A DNA stretch of 6,510 bases, from positions 1 to 6,510 of the forward strand of contig CAZGTQ010000340.1 in NCBI GenBank assembly GCA_964528575.1, given 5' to 3'. A program made the position numbers and the translations under genes. Origin of the DNA: CAZGTQ01 sp964528575. Its GTDB lineage: Bacteria > Planctomycetota > UBA1135 > GCA-002686595. The notes below the pieces were generated by a model. It was not told the DNA's origin. It worked only from the letters and a program-made list of their open reading frames with translations, and made no database searches. Below are positions 1 to 6,151 of this stretch, one piece after another (the first letter of the stretch is position 1; each line of letters begins with the position of its first letter).

Positions 1-121
1 CGACAAGTGGGTCGACATCCCCCCGGGCGTCTCGATCGGCTTCGACCGCAGCGAGGACGAGGCGCGCTTCAAGGTGACCGAGAGCGGCATCGTCGTCGTC
101 CCCGCGGGGTACGAGTTCTGA
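1..121 (+). CDS. glgC: Glucose-1-phosphate adenylyltransferase, C-terminal end (partial)
   Basis: Only the last 39 codons are present; the reading frame begins at base 2 and the gene runs off the left edge. The enzyme makes ADP-glucose and pyrophosphate from ATP and glucose-1-phosphate, the committed step of bacterial glycogen synthesis in the cytoplasm. The visible tail has the end of a left-handed beta-helix domain (IPPGVSIGFD), then a charged stretch (SEDEARFKV) and the closing TESGIVVVPAG. This matches the usual ending of GlgC proteins, where an IPxG..IG.d...D..RF segment is followed by a GIVVVP.G strand. The catalytic N-terminal nucleotidyltransferase domain lies outside the window. Third codon positions are almost all G or C. 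Assignment rests on this short tail alone; a related nucleotidyltransferase with the same beta-helix end is the alternative. Confidence 0.8.
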   Translation, partial: DKWVDIPPGVSIGFDRSEDEARFKVTESGIVVVPAGYEF

Positions 122-138
122 CGCGGCGGTAGCCGCGT
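121..138 (+). terminator. Perfect 7-bp hairpin directly after glgC
   Basis: ACGCGGC (121-127) and GCCGCGT (132-138) are exact inverted repeats around a GGTA loop, and the stem begins on the last base of the glgC stop codon. No T-run follows, so it is not a classical intrinsic terminator; it may be an RNA 3'-end stabiliser or attenuator. A second perfect palindrome, GGAGCGCTCC, follows at 139-148. The hairpin covers the GTG at 137, the only start upstream of the next coding region in that frame. Confidence 0.35.
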
Positions 139-551
139 GGAGCGCTCCGCCGAGATCCTCGAACGCGTGGCGGCGGCGTACGCCGGCTGCCGCAGCTACC
201 GCGACAGCGGCACGTGCACGAGCGTCCTGATCTCGGGCCCCCGCTCCACCGACCGTCACACGACCGTCCTCGACTTCGAGACCGCGTTCGTGCGGCCCGA
301 CCTCTTCCGCTTCGAGTACCGCCAGCGCGCGGTCGGACCGCCCTCGGAGTGGCAGCGCTACGTCGTTTTGCGTGCGTCAGCTTCGCGAACGCGCGATGCA
401 GGACCCGGCTGCGGCACAGGTCGCGGAGATGTTGGACCAGAAGGGGCCCGCCTCCGACGAGTTCCGCGTCGAGCGGACGATCCGTTGCCGCCCGCAGCTC
501 GACGTCGAGCTCGAGCGCGACGCGTTCGTCTTCGACCCGCCGGCGGCATGA
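137..551 (+). pseudogene. Remnant of a small LolA/DUF2092-like protein, middle lost and frame changed
   Basis: From the GTG at 137 the frame reads a helix (SAEILERVAAAYAGCRSYRD), then beta-strand-like sequence with GTCTSVLI and ETAFVRPDLFRFEYR, up to WQRYVV near 364. This resembles the N-terminal half of small periplasmic LolA/DUF2092-like proteins (SYRDxG...TAFVRPxxFRFE), seen often in planctomycetes. After about base 365 that frame turns into arginine-rich nonsense. From about 363 the next frame becomes coding-like and ends in FRVERTIRCRPQLDVELE and FVFDPPAA before a TGA at 549-551, which matches the C-terminal strands of the same kind of protein. About 50-100 residues normally between these halves are missing. 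Third-position G/C is high in the first frame up to 365 and in the second frame after it, which supports a real gene that lost a piece with a frame change. No good ribosome binding site precedes 137. The family match is from memory and moderate; the two-frame coding pattern is seen directly. Confidence 0.55.
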
Positions 552-881
552 AAAACACGCACTGGGCGCCGACTCGACGGTAGCGCGGCCGGCTCTGCGC
601 CGTCGCGCTCCTCGGATTCGACGAGCTGCTCAACGTTCCGCGTGGACGGGGGGTGCAGAACGTCGAGGGTGACCGCCTTCCCGTCCACGCCATCCGCACG
701 GGTCGACTCGTCGTTCCGCACGGAAGGGCCACGGAATACGAGGAGCGGCTGCGCTCGGCCTTCCCGCGGACTCTCGTGGGCCTGATGGGCCGCCACCAGC
801 TCCACGTCGGCACGACGGTTGCTGGTACGACTGCGATTTCCATTACGCCCTGCGCTGCCCGTGCGGGGACCGCGCCGCAAC

Positions 882-1022
882 ATGCGCGACCTCGACCCCG
901 CGCCCTTCGCGCGCCGGCGCATCGTCACGGGGCCGCATTGCTTCGCCTGCACCGGCCACGGGTCCTCCTGCGGCGGCGCCCTGGTTCGATCGCGCTACGA
1001 GCCCCGCGTTTCGAGGAGGTGA
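882..1022 (+). CDS. Small cysteine-rich ORF (46 codons), possibly the tail of a broken gene
   Basis: ATG at 882 opens a 46-residue frame ending at TGA 1020-1022. Nearly every codon ends in G or C, as expected for a true gene here. The product is basic (about ten Arg) and contains GPHCFACTGHGSSCGG, with three Cys and two His in 14 residues, the look of a small zinc-binding or disulfide loop. The stop lies inside the Shine-Dalgarno sequence of the next gene, as for the last gene before a coupled neighbour. No convincing ribosome binding site precedes 882; a GGGGA lies about 12 bases upstream. Cys-rich coding-like sequence just before it in another frame (CRCPCGD-like, about 823-873) suggests it is the C-terminal part of the decayed gene rather than an independent small protein. 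Function unknown. Confidence 0.3.
   Translation: MRDLDPAPFARRRIVTGPHCFACTGHGSSCGGALVRSRYEPRVSRR
1014..1020 (+). promoter_or_regulatory. Strong Shine-Dalgarno that fixes the start at 1028
   Basis: AGGAGGT lies seven bases before the ATG at 1028. The frame stays open upstream to a GTG at 653, so this site decides the start: the stretch from 653 to 1027 has no family similarity that I can see, while the membrane protein starts cleanly after this site. Confidence 0.8.
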
Positions 1023-1027
1023 GCGAG

Positions 1028-2713
1028 ATGCACCAAGCGTCCCTGTCCCGCGATGCCGCCGGCGGCGGCGAGTCCCGCGGCTCGGCGCATCGTCGAACCC
1101 CGCGCCTGGCCAGCGCGGTCCGCTGGGCATCGATCGCGGCGATCGTGGTCAGTCTGGTGCTTCTCGTGCGGATGCTGCCCGCGACCGCCGCGCTGCGCGC
1201 GATCTCCGGCTGGGTCGAAGGAGCGGGCTTCCTGGGGGTGCTCGCCTTCGCGGGGGTCTACCTCGTCGCGACTGTGCTCGCGCTGCCGGGCCTCATCCTG
1301 ACCGTGACGGCTGGAGTCGTCTTCGGCCTCCTGTGGGGCACGGTCGCGGTGTCGATCGGCTCCACGCTCGGTGTGGCGGCCACCTTCCTGATCGGTCGCT
1401 ATCTGGCCCGCGACGCCGTGGCGAAGCGGATCCAGCGTTACCCCCGCTTCGCCGCCGTCGATCGCGCGGTCGGGGAGGGCGGCTGGAAGGTCGTCGTGCT
1501 CCTGCGCCTCTCGCCGGTCGTGCCCTTCAACCTGCAGAACTACCTCTACGGCCTGACGGCGCTCCGCTTCTGGCCCTGCGTCCTCGCGAGCTGGGCGGCG
1601 ATGCTCCCCGGCACCTTCCTCTACGTCTATTTGGGCTACGCGGGCCGCACGGGCATCGAGGCCGCCACCGGCGCCGAGACCGAGCGCACGGCCGGCGAAT
1701 GGGCGCTCTTGGCAGTGGGACTGGTCGCGACGCTCGTCGTCACCGTCTACGTCACGCGGCTGGCGCGGCGCGCCATGAAGGAGGGGCAGTCCGGCGCGGC
1801 GCAGGGGCTCAGCGCCGAAGAGCCTGCCGCAGCGCGGTCCAAGGCCGACGAGGAGCCGCAGGCCCGGCGGGTCGGCTTCGTCCTGCCGCTCGCCGCGGTG
1901 CTGCTCGTCGGCCTGACCGCCTGCGCGCACCTGAATCGCCAGTGGCTCGCCGGTCTCTTCGGTCCGCCGGCCGTGACCTTGCAGGAGGTCTACGAGGAGA
2001 AGCCCGACGGGCCCACGTTCGACCACAGCGCCTTCGATTCCATCCTGCGCCGGCACGTCGATGCCAGCGGCGGCGTCGACTATGCCGCGCTGATCGCCGA
2101 GCCCGAGCCCCTGCTCGCCTACAACCGCTCGCTCGCCGAGGCGCCCTTCGACGAGATGGGGCGCAACGAGAAGCTGGCGCTCCTGATCAACGCCTACAAC
2201 TCCTTCACCCTCGAGCTGATGGTCGAGTGGCTCCCGCGGGCGGAGATCGAGAGCATCCGCGACATCCCCGCGGCCAAACGCTGGGACGACGAGCGTTGGA
2301 GGGTCGGCCGACACACGTTCAGTCTCAACGGCATTGAGCACGAGCAGATCCGGCCGAAGTTCGTCGAACCGAACATCCATTGGGCGGTCGTCTGCGCTGC
2401 CGTGGGCTGTCCGCCCCTGCGCCGCGAGGCCTACATGGCGGAGCGGGTCGGAGAGCAGCTCGCGGATCAGGCCGCCCGACTGCACACCGACGGCTCGCGC
2501 TGGCTGCGCTACGAGCGCGACAAGGGCTTGATCCATCTGACCCCGCTGTACGACTGGTACGGCGGCGACTTCGAGCAGGTCGCGGGCTCGGTGCTCGAGT
2601 ACGCGGCCCGCTCCTTCGCTCCGCTGCGCGAGGACCTCGACGCAGGCCGCACCCCGCGCATCGCCTGGCTCGAATACGACTGGGCTCCCAACGACCAGGA
2701 GCGCGTCCCGTGA
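1028..2713 (+). CDS. TVP38/TMEM64 (VTT/DedA-type) membrane protein fused to a DUF547 domain
   Basis: 561 residues in two parts. Residues 1-32 are a basic cytoplasmic-looking tail. Hydrophobic segments follow at about 33-50, 68-103, 105-125, 183-204 and 224-242. The VTT (SNARE-associated Golgi protein) core shows TVTAGVVFGLLWG (92-104) and the re-entrant motif RLSPVVPFN with NYLYGLT (160-177). DedA/VTT proteins are membrane proteins linked to lipid flipping or scrambling. A polar linker (about 247-281) ends in QARR, then FVLPLAAVLLVGLTAC (284-299), which reads like a lipoprotein signal with lipobox LTAC and Cys299. Residues about 330-525 are DUF547, with FDHSAFDSILRRHVD, LLINAYN (385-391), SLNGIEH (432-438), HWAVVCAAVGCPPLR (451-465) and DWYGGDF (509-515); the domain is of unknown activity. 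By the positive-inside rule DUF547 should face the periplasm. No in-frame start with a ribosome site precedes the second half, so one fused protein is expected. The stop overlaps the next start by four bases. Domain calls are firm; function is inferred. Confidence 0.88.
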   Translation: MHQASLSRDAAGGGESRGSAHRRTPRLASAVRWASIAAIVVSLVLLVRMLPATAALRAISGWVEGAGFLGVLAFAGVYLVATVLALPGLILTVTAGVVFGLLWGTVAVSIGSTLGVAATFLIGRYLARDAVAKRIQRYPRFAAVDRAVGEGGWKVVVLLRLSPVVPFNLQNYLYGLTALRFWPCVLASWAAMLPGTFLYVYLGYAGRTGIEAATGAETERTAGEWALLAVGLVATLVVTVYVTRLARRAMKEGQSGAAQGLSAEEPAAARSKADEEPQARRVGFVLPLAAVLLVGLTACAHLNRQWLAGLFGPPAVTLQEVYEEKPDGPTFDHSAFDSILRRHVDASGGVDYAALIAEPEPLLAYNRSLAEAPFDEMGRNEKLALLINAYNSFTLELMVEWLPRAEIESIRDIPAAKRWDDERWRVGRHTFSLNGIEHEQIRPKFVEPNIHWAVVCAAVGCPPLRREAYMAERVGEQLADQAARLHTDGSRWLRYERDKGLIHLTPLYDWYGGDFEQVAGSVLEYAARSFAPLREDLDAGRTPRIAWLEYDWAPNDQERVP

Positions 2714-4269
2714 ACGACCGCACCACCGTCCGCGACCAGGACGCGATCGAGCAAGAGCCCCTGCCCGCCTTGCTACCCCTCGACGAGCACAACCGAACCC
2801 TGCGCTCCCACGTGCACCCCCCGTCGTGGACCGATCCCACGCCGTCGGGACGCTACAACCTGGTCGTGATCGGCGGGGGCACCGCGGGGCTGGTCACCGC
2901 CGCGGGAGCGGCCGGGCTGGGCGCCAAGGTGGCGCTCGTCGAGCGCGACCTGCTCGGCGGGGATTGCCTCAACGTCGGCTGCGTGCCGAGCAAGGCGCTC
3001 ATCCGCTGCGCGCGCGCCGCGGCCGACGTGCGCTCCGCGGGGCGCTACGGCATCGCCGCCGGCGGCGAGCCGCAGGTGGATTTCGGCGCCGTCATGGAGC
3101 GCATGCGGCGCATCCGCGCGAGCATCGCCCCCCACGACGGTGCGGAGCGGTTGCGCAGCCTCGGCATCGACGTCTTCCTGGGCCACGGGCGCTTCGAAGG
3201 GCCCGATTCCGTGCGCGTGGGCGAGCACTCCCTGCGCTTCGCCCGCGCCGCGGTGGCCACCGGCGCACGCGCCGTCGCCCTGCCGATCCCTGGGCTCGCC
3301 GAGGCCGGCTACCTCACGAACGAGACCGTCTTCTCGCTCACCGACCTCCCGCGGCGCCTGGCGGTGATCGGGGCTGGCCCGATCGGCTGCGAGATGGCGC
3401 AGGCCTTCGCTCGCCTTGGCTCGCAGGTGACGCTGATCGAATCGGAATCGCGGATCCTCGTCCGTGAGGATCCCGATGCGGCGGCGATCGTCGAGCGGGC
3501 CCTGCACGCCGATGGCATCGAGATCCGCTGCGGCGGCAAGACCGTGGAGGTGCGCCGCGAGGGCACCGAGCGTGTGCTCGAGCTCGACTGCGAGGGGGAG
3601 CGCATCACGCTCCGCGCCGACCAGATCCTCCTCGGCGTCGGCCGCGCCCCCAACGTCGAGGGGATGGGCCTCGAGGATGCAGGGATCGACTTCGGGCCAC
3701 GCGGCATCGCCGTCGACGACAGGCTGCGCACCACCAACAGAAGGGTCTTTGCCGCGGGCGACGTCTGCTCGCAGTACAAGTTCACCCACGCCGCCGACGC
3801 GATGGCGCGCATCGTCATCCAGAACGCGCTCTTCTTCGGCCGGGCCACCGTCAGCGCGCTGACGATCCCCTGGGCCACCTACACCGACCCCGAGCTCGCG
3901 CACGTCGGTCTCTACGAGGCAGAGGCCAGGGAGCGGGGCATCGACGTCACGACGATCCGCGTGCCCTTCTCGGAGATCGACCGGGCGGTGCTGGACGGCG
4001 ACGAGGAGGGCCTGCTCCAGGTGCACCTCGAGGGCTCGAGCGACAAGATCCTCGGTGCCACGCTCGTCGCGCGACACGCGGGCGACATGATCGCCGAGCT
4101 GAGCCTGGCCATGACGGCCGGCCTGGGCTTGCGGAGCATCGCCAAGACGATCCATCCCTACCCGACGCAGGCCGAGGCGATCAAGAAGGCGGGCGACAAG
4201 TACAACCGCACGCGCTTGACGCCGCGGGTCGAGTCGCTCTTCACGCGCTTTCTCGCCTGGAGACGCTGA
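2710..4269 (+). CDS. MerA-like FAD-dependent pyridine nucleotide-disulfide oxidoreductase
   Basis: 519 residues from the GTG at 2710, with CAGGAG eight bases upstream and a GTGA overlap with the preceding stop. The protein is a two-dinucleotide-binding-domain flavoprotein: FAD motif VVIGGGTAG (52-60); redox-active GGDCLNVGCVPSK (83-95) with Cys86 and Cys91; NAD(P)H motif VIGAGPIGCEMAQAF (219-233); second FAD motif VFAAGDVC (346-353); C-terminal dimerisation domain from about 385. In the tail IHPYPTQAE (481-489), Tyr484 stands where dihydrolipoamide dehydrogenase has its catalytic His, as in mercuric reductase. The N-terminal HMA metal domain and C-terminal vicinal Cys pair of true MerA are both absent; the end is SLFTRFLAWRR. 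The 48-residue lead (LLPLDEHNRTLRSHVHPPSW) seems typical of a MerA-like subfamily often found beside or fused to TVP38/TMEM64 proteins. It is probably a cytoplasmic NAD(P)H-dependent reductase working with the upstream membrane protein. The substrate is unknown, and mercury is only one possibility. Confidence 0.9.
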   Translation: MNDRTTVRDQDAIEQEPLPALLPLDEHNRTLRSHVHPPSWTDPTPSGRYNLVVIGGGTAGLVTAAGAAGLGAKVALVERDLLGGDCLNVGCVPSKALIRCARAAADVRSAGRYGIAAGGEPQVDFGAVMERMRRIRASIAPHDGAERLRSLGIDVFLGHGRFEGPDSVRVGEHSLRFARAAVATGARAVALPIPGLAEAGYLTNETVFSLTDLPRRLAVIGAGPIGCEMAQAFARLGSQVTLIESESRILVREDPDAAAIVERALHADGIEIRCGGKTVEVRREGTERVLELDCEGERITLRADQILLGVGRAPNVEGMGLEDAGIDFGPRGIAVDDRLRTTNRRVFAAGDVCSQYKFTHAADAMARIVIQNALFFGRATVSALTIPWATYTDPELAHVGLYEAEARERGIDVTTIRVPFSEIDRAVLDGDEEGLLQVHLEGSSDKILGATLVARHAGDMIAELSLAMTAGLGLRSIAKTIHPYPTQAEAIKKAGDKYNRTRLTPRVESLFTRFLAWRR

Positions 4270-4270
4270 T

Positions 4271-4341
4271 GCCCTGCGCCGGACACGCGGAAGCGAGGAG
4301 CAGGGCGCTTCGAGATCGATCCGAGGCAGAGCGGATCCGAT
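4271..4341 (+). terminator. Two inverted repeats after the oxidoreductase, possible terminator region
   Basis: GCCCTGC (4271-4277) and GCAGGGC (4300-4306) are an exact 7-bp inverted repeat starting two bases after the stop. A second pair, ATCGATCCG (4315-4323) and CGGATCCGAT (4332-4341), forms a 9-bp stem with one bulged base and an 8-base loop. Neither is followed by a T-run. They may end or stabilise the transcript of the two-gene unit, but in DNA this GC-rich such repeats also occur by chance. The rest of the 232-bp gap (to 4501) shows no gene; it contains a 10-bp palindrome GCGTGCACGC at 4351-4360 and no recognisable -35/-10 promoter. Confidence 0.35.
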
Positions 4342-4501
4342 AGCGCCTCGGCGTGCACGCACGTGGCCGACGCGGCTGCGTCCGCACGCTGCGCCTCCTC
4401 CGGGGGTCGTGGTGCTGACCCGCGTCGTCGGCGCGCTTGCAGGGTTCACGAGGACCCGCGTGCATGGCTCACGCCTTCGGGGGGCGCGGTAGGATCAGTG
4501 C

Positions 4502-5755
4502 ATGAGCCCCTCGCCCGTCGGTGTCGCCCTGTCGCTCGTCCTCGGCTCGCTCGGCTCGCTCGCGCACGCCGACGTGCACGTCGTGAACGCGGCCGGCGGC
4601 GGCGACTTCCTCGAGATCCAGGCCGCGGTCGCGGCGTCGAGCGACGGGGACGTGCTGCTCGTCGCGCAGGGCGTCTATGCGCCGGTCGACGTCGCGGGGC
4701 GCGCGCTCGTCGTGATCGCGGACACCGGCGCGATCGTCACCGTGCTCGGCGGCATCGTCGTGCGCGACACGGCCCCGAGCCAGACGGTCGTGCTCTCGGG
4801 GCTGCGGGCCGCCGGCGCCCAGGGCGGCGTGCGCGAGGGGCTCGTCGTCGACTCGACGGCGGGACCCGTGCGCGTCGAGCGCTGTGCGTTCCAGGGCGCG
4901 GCGGGCGTGAGCTACAGCGCAAACAGCGCAGGCGGGGGCGGCGTGCGCGTCGTCGACGCCGCCGACGTGGTGATCGCGAGCACGATCGCGCGCGGCGGCA
5001 ACGGTGCGATGTCGTTCAGCGGCTTCCTCGCCAACGCGGGCGGCCACGCGCTCTCCGTGACGTCGTCGCTCGTCGCGCTCGACGGCTCGACGCTCGAGGC
5101 CGGCGACGGAGGACCGGGCGAATTCGCAGGCTGCGACCTCGGCGGCTTCGCGGGCCACGGCGTCGCGGCGGCGAACGCGACGGTGTTCGTCTCCGACAGC
5201 ACCCTGCTCGGCGGCGACGGCGGCGGCGACGACTTCTTCGTGTGCAACCCGGGCGGCCACGGCCTGTGGGCGACGGGCGCAGGCTCGAGCGTCACCGTGC
5301 TCGACACGAGCGCGTCGGGCGGCACCGGCGCGTGCGGAGCCCCGAGCGGGCAGCCGTTCGTGAGCGAGTCGGGCGCGCCCGCGCCGGTCCAGCTCGCCGG
5401 CAGCGCGCGCCCGTTCGCCGCGACGACGCCGGTCCGCGCGGGGACGAGCGCGACCCTCTCGTTCACCGGCGCGCCCGGCGACGTCGCGCTCGTCGCCGTC
5501 TCGCTCGCGACGAGCCTCGTGCTCGTTCCGTCGTTCGCGGGCGTGATCGTGCTCGCGTCTCCGCTGCTCGTCGGCCCGGTCGTCGCGGGGACGGTGCCCG
5601 GCTCGGGGACGCTGAACCTCGCCGTCCCCTTCGGCGCGCCGCCGCCGCCGTCGGAGTCGCTCACGTGGCACGTCCAGTCGCTGCACTTCGACACCGGCGG
5701 CGCGTTCCGCCTCGGCGGCGCGGCGACGATCGTGGTGCTCGCGCCCGGCTTCTGA
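4502..5755 (+). CDS. Secreted right-handed beta-helix protein, planctomycete type
   Basis: 417 residues from the ATG at 4502, with AGGA seven bases upstream. Residues 1-23 are a signal peptide with hydrophobic core and an AHA cleavage site before Asp24. The mature protein opens with VHVVNAAGGGDFLEIQAAV and DGDVLLVAQGVY (about 25-59), the classic start of pectate-lyase-like parallel beta-helix proteins (DFxxIQAAv, GDxixvxpGxY). Repeating short strand-turn coils follow to about 285 (VVLSGL, GPVRVERCAF, VVIASTIARGG, VALDGSTLEAGDGG, TVFVSDSTLLGGDGG), rich in Gly, Ala and Ser. Residues about 295-417 are a beta-sandwich-like C-terminal domain with a proline run (about 378-383) and an ending like those of large families of planctomycete exported proteins. 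No PEP-CTERM, LPxTG or type IX sorting signal is visible, and I cannot identify catalytic residues for a polysaccharide lyase. It is probably a periplasmic or extracellular structural or carbohydrate-contacting protein. Fold and export are well supported, role unknown. Confidence 0.8.
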   Translation: MSPSPVGVALSLVLGSLGSLAHADVHVVNAAGGGDFLEIQAAVAASSDGDVLLVAQGVYAPVDVAGRALVVIADTGAIVTVLGGIVVRDTAPSQTVVLSGLRAAGAQGGVREGLVVDSTAGPVRVERCAFQGAAGVSYSANSAGGGGVRVVDAADVVIASTIARGGNGAMSFSGFLANAGGHALSVTSSLVALDGSTLEAGDGGPGEFAGCDLGGFAGHGVAAANATVFVSDSTLLGGDGGGDDFFVCNPGGHGLWATGAGSSVTVLDTSASGGTGACGAPSGQPFVSESGAPAPVQLAGSARPFAATTPVRAGTSATLSFTGAPGDVALVAVSLATSLVLVPSFAGVIVLASPLLVGPVVAGTVPGSGTLNLAVPFGAPPPPSESLTWHVQSLHFDTGGAFRLGGAATIVVLAPGF

Positions 5756-5758
5756 GCG

Positions 5759-6151
5759 ATGAGCGCCGGGAGCGGAACGCGGCGCAACCTCGCGCTGCTC
5801 CTCGCCGGCGTCGTGCTGCTCTCCGCGCTCCTGCTCTGGCGCTGCGATTCCGTCGTCCGTTGGCGCGCGGAGCGCTTCTGCGAATCGGTCGCGCGCGCCA
5901 TCGTCGAGCGGCAGAGCGAGAACGGCTCGCTGCCGCCGCCGCACGAGATGGAGCGCTTGCTGCGCGACGCGCCGTCCCTGCCGCGGGAGGACAAGTGGTC
6001 GGCGCGGCCGTCCTTCGGCGTGCGGCCCATCGACGAGCGCCGCTTCGAGGTCTGGGTGCGCTTCCCGTACGAGCGGAACTGCTACAGGACACTCACGCTC
6101 GCCGTCCCCGAGTGGGAGTGGCGCAACACGGGCTACATCGGCCCCGGCTGA
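5759..6151 (+). CDS. Small single-span membrane protein of unknown function
   Basis: 130 residues. I do not recognise the family. After a short basic start (MSAGSGTRRN) there is one hydrophobic segment, LALLLAGVVLLSALLLW (11-27), then a charged domain with Cys at 29, 41 and 108 and six Trp. By the positive-inside rule the N-terminus is cytoplasmic and about 100 residues lie outside. LWRC at 26-29 is not a valid lipobox because of the Trp-Arg before Cys, so a membrane anchor is likelier than a lipoprotein. The soluble part has a helix (WRAERFCESVARAIVERQ, 35-52), a proline-rich turn, then strands (RRFEVWVRFPY, 94-104; CYRTLTLAVPEWEW, 108-121). The ATG lies three bases after the beta-helix gene's stop and has no visible ribosome site, so it is probably translated by coupling and may work with that secreted protein. 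Codon use matches its neighbour. Confidence 0.68.
   Translation: MSAGSGTRRNLALLLAGVVLLSALLLWRCDSVVRWRAERFCESVARAIVERQSENGSLPPPHEMERLLRDAPSLPREDKWSARPSFGVRPIDERRFEVWVRFPYERNCYRTLTLAVPEWEWRNTGYIGPG

Larger units (their letters stand above)
548..1022 (+). pseudogene. Decayed coding sequence with in-frame stop and frame changes, unknown family
   Basis: An ATG at 548 overlaps the preceding stop as ATGA, the usual layout of coupled genes. It reads MKNTHWAPTRR and meets a TAG at 581-583. Beyond it the same frame stays coding-like to about 815 (ALLGFDELLNVPRGRG, LPVHAIRTGRLVVPHG, EEYEERLRS-like and AFPRTLVGLMGRH segments) with mostly G/C third positions. Near 820 the best coding signal moves to another frame (CWYDCDFHYALRCPCGD, about 823-873), and from about 882 to the third frame, which ends at TGA 1020-1022. 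I do not recognise the protein. Reading the pieces as one gene broken by a nonsense change and two indels is an inference. Errors in the underlying assembly would look the same; a run of six G at 645-650 is one place where they could arise. Confidence 0.4.

Noticed and set aside
653..1027. Possible 125-residue N-terminal extension of the VTT-DUF547 protein from a GTG at 653
   Set aside because: The extension becomes arginine-rich and non-coding-like after about 820, while AGGAGGT sits seven bases before the ATG at 1028 and the membrane protein starts normally there.
1774..1927. Separate DUF547 lipoprotein gene starting at the in-frame ATG at about 1775
   Set aside because: That ATG lacks a ribosome binding site, would leave some 30 polar residues before the hydrophobic segment, and no stop separates it from the membrane part.
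995..2536. Long - strand open frame of 513 codons opposite the VTT-DUF547 gene
   Set aside because: Its product is rich in Arg, Asp, Glu and Gly with no domain motifs; it is the usual mirror of a GC-rich gene. The + strand has clear domains and a ribosome site.
4351..4360. Palindrome GCGTGCACGC as an operator for the beta-helix gene
   Set aside because: It is a single copy with no adjacent promoter elements, and short perfect palindromes are common by chance in such GC-rich DNA.
2773..4449. Long - strand open frame of 558 codons opposite the oxidoreductase
   Set aside because: It is a low-complexity charged translation with no motif, mirroring a gene with textbook FAD, NAD(P)H and CxxxxC motifs.
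4571..4582. 12-bp palindrome GACGTGCACGTC
   Set aside because: It lies inside the beta-helix coding region, where it encodes the Asp-Val-His-Val start of the mature protein, and is explained by codon choice.
4469..5944. Long - strand open frame of 491 codons opposite the beta-helix gene
   Set aside because: It is Arg/Ala/Glu/Asp-rich without motifs, as expected from reading the complement of Gly/Ala/Val-rich GC-biased codons.
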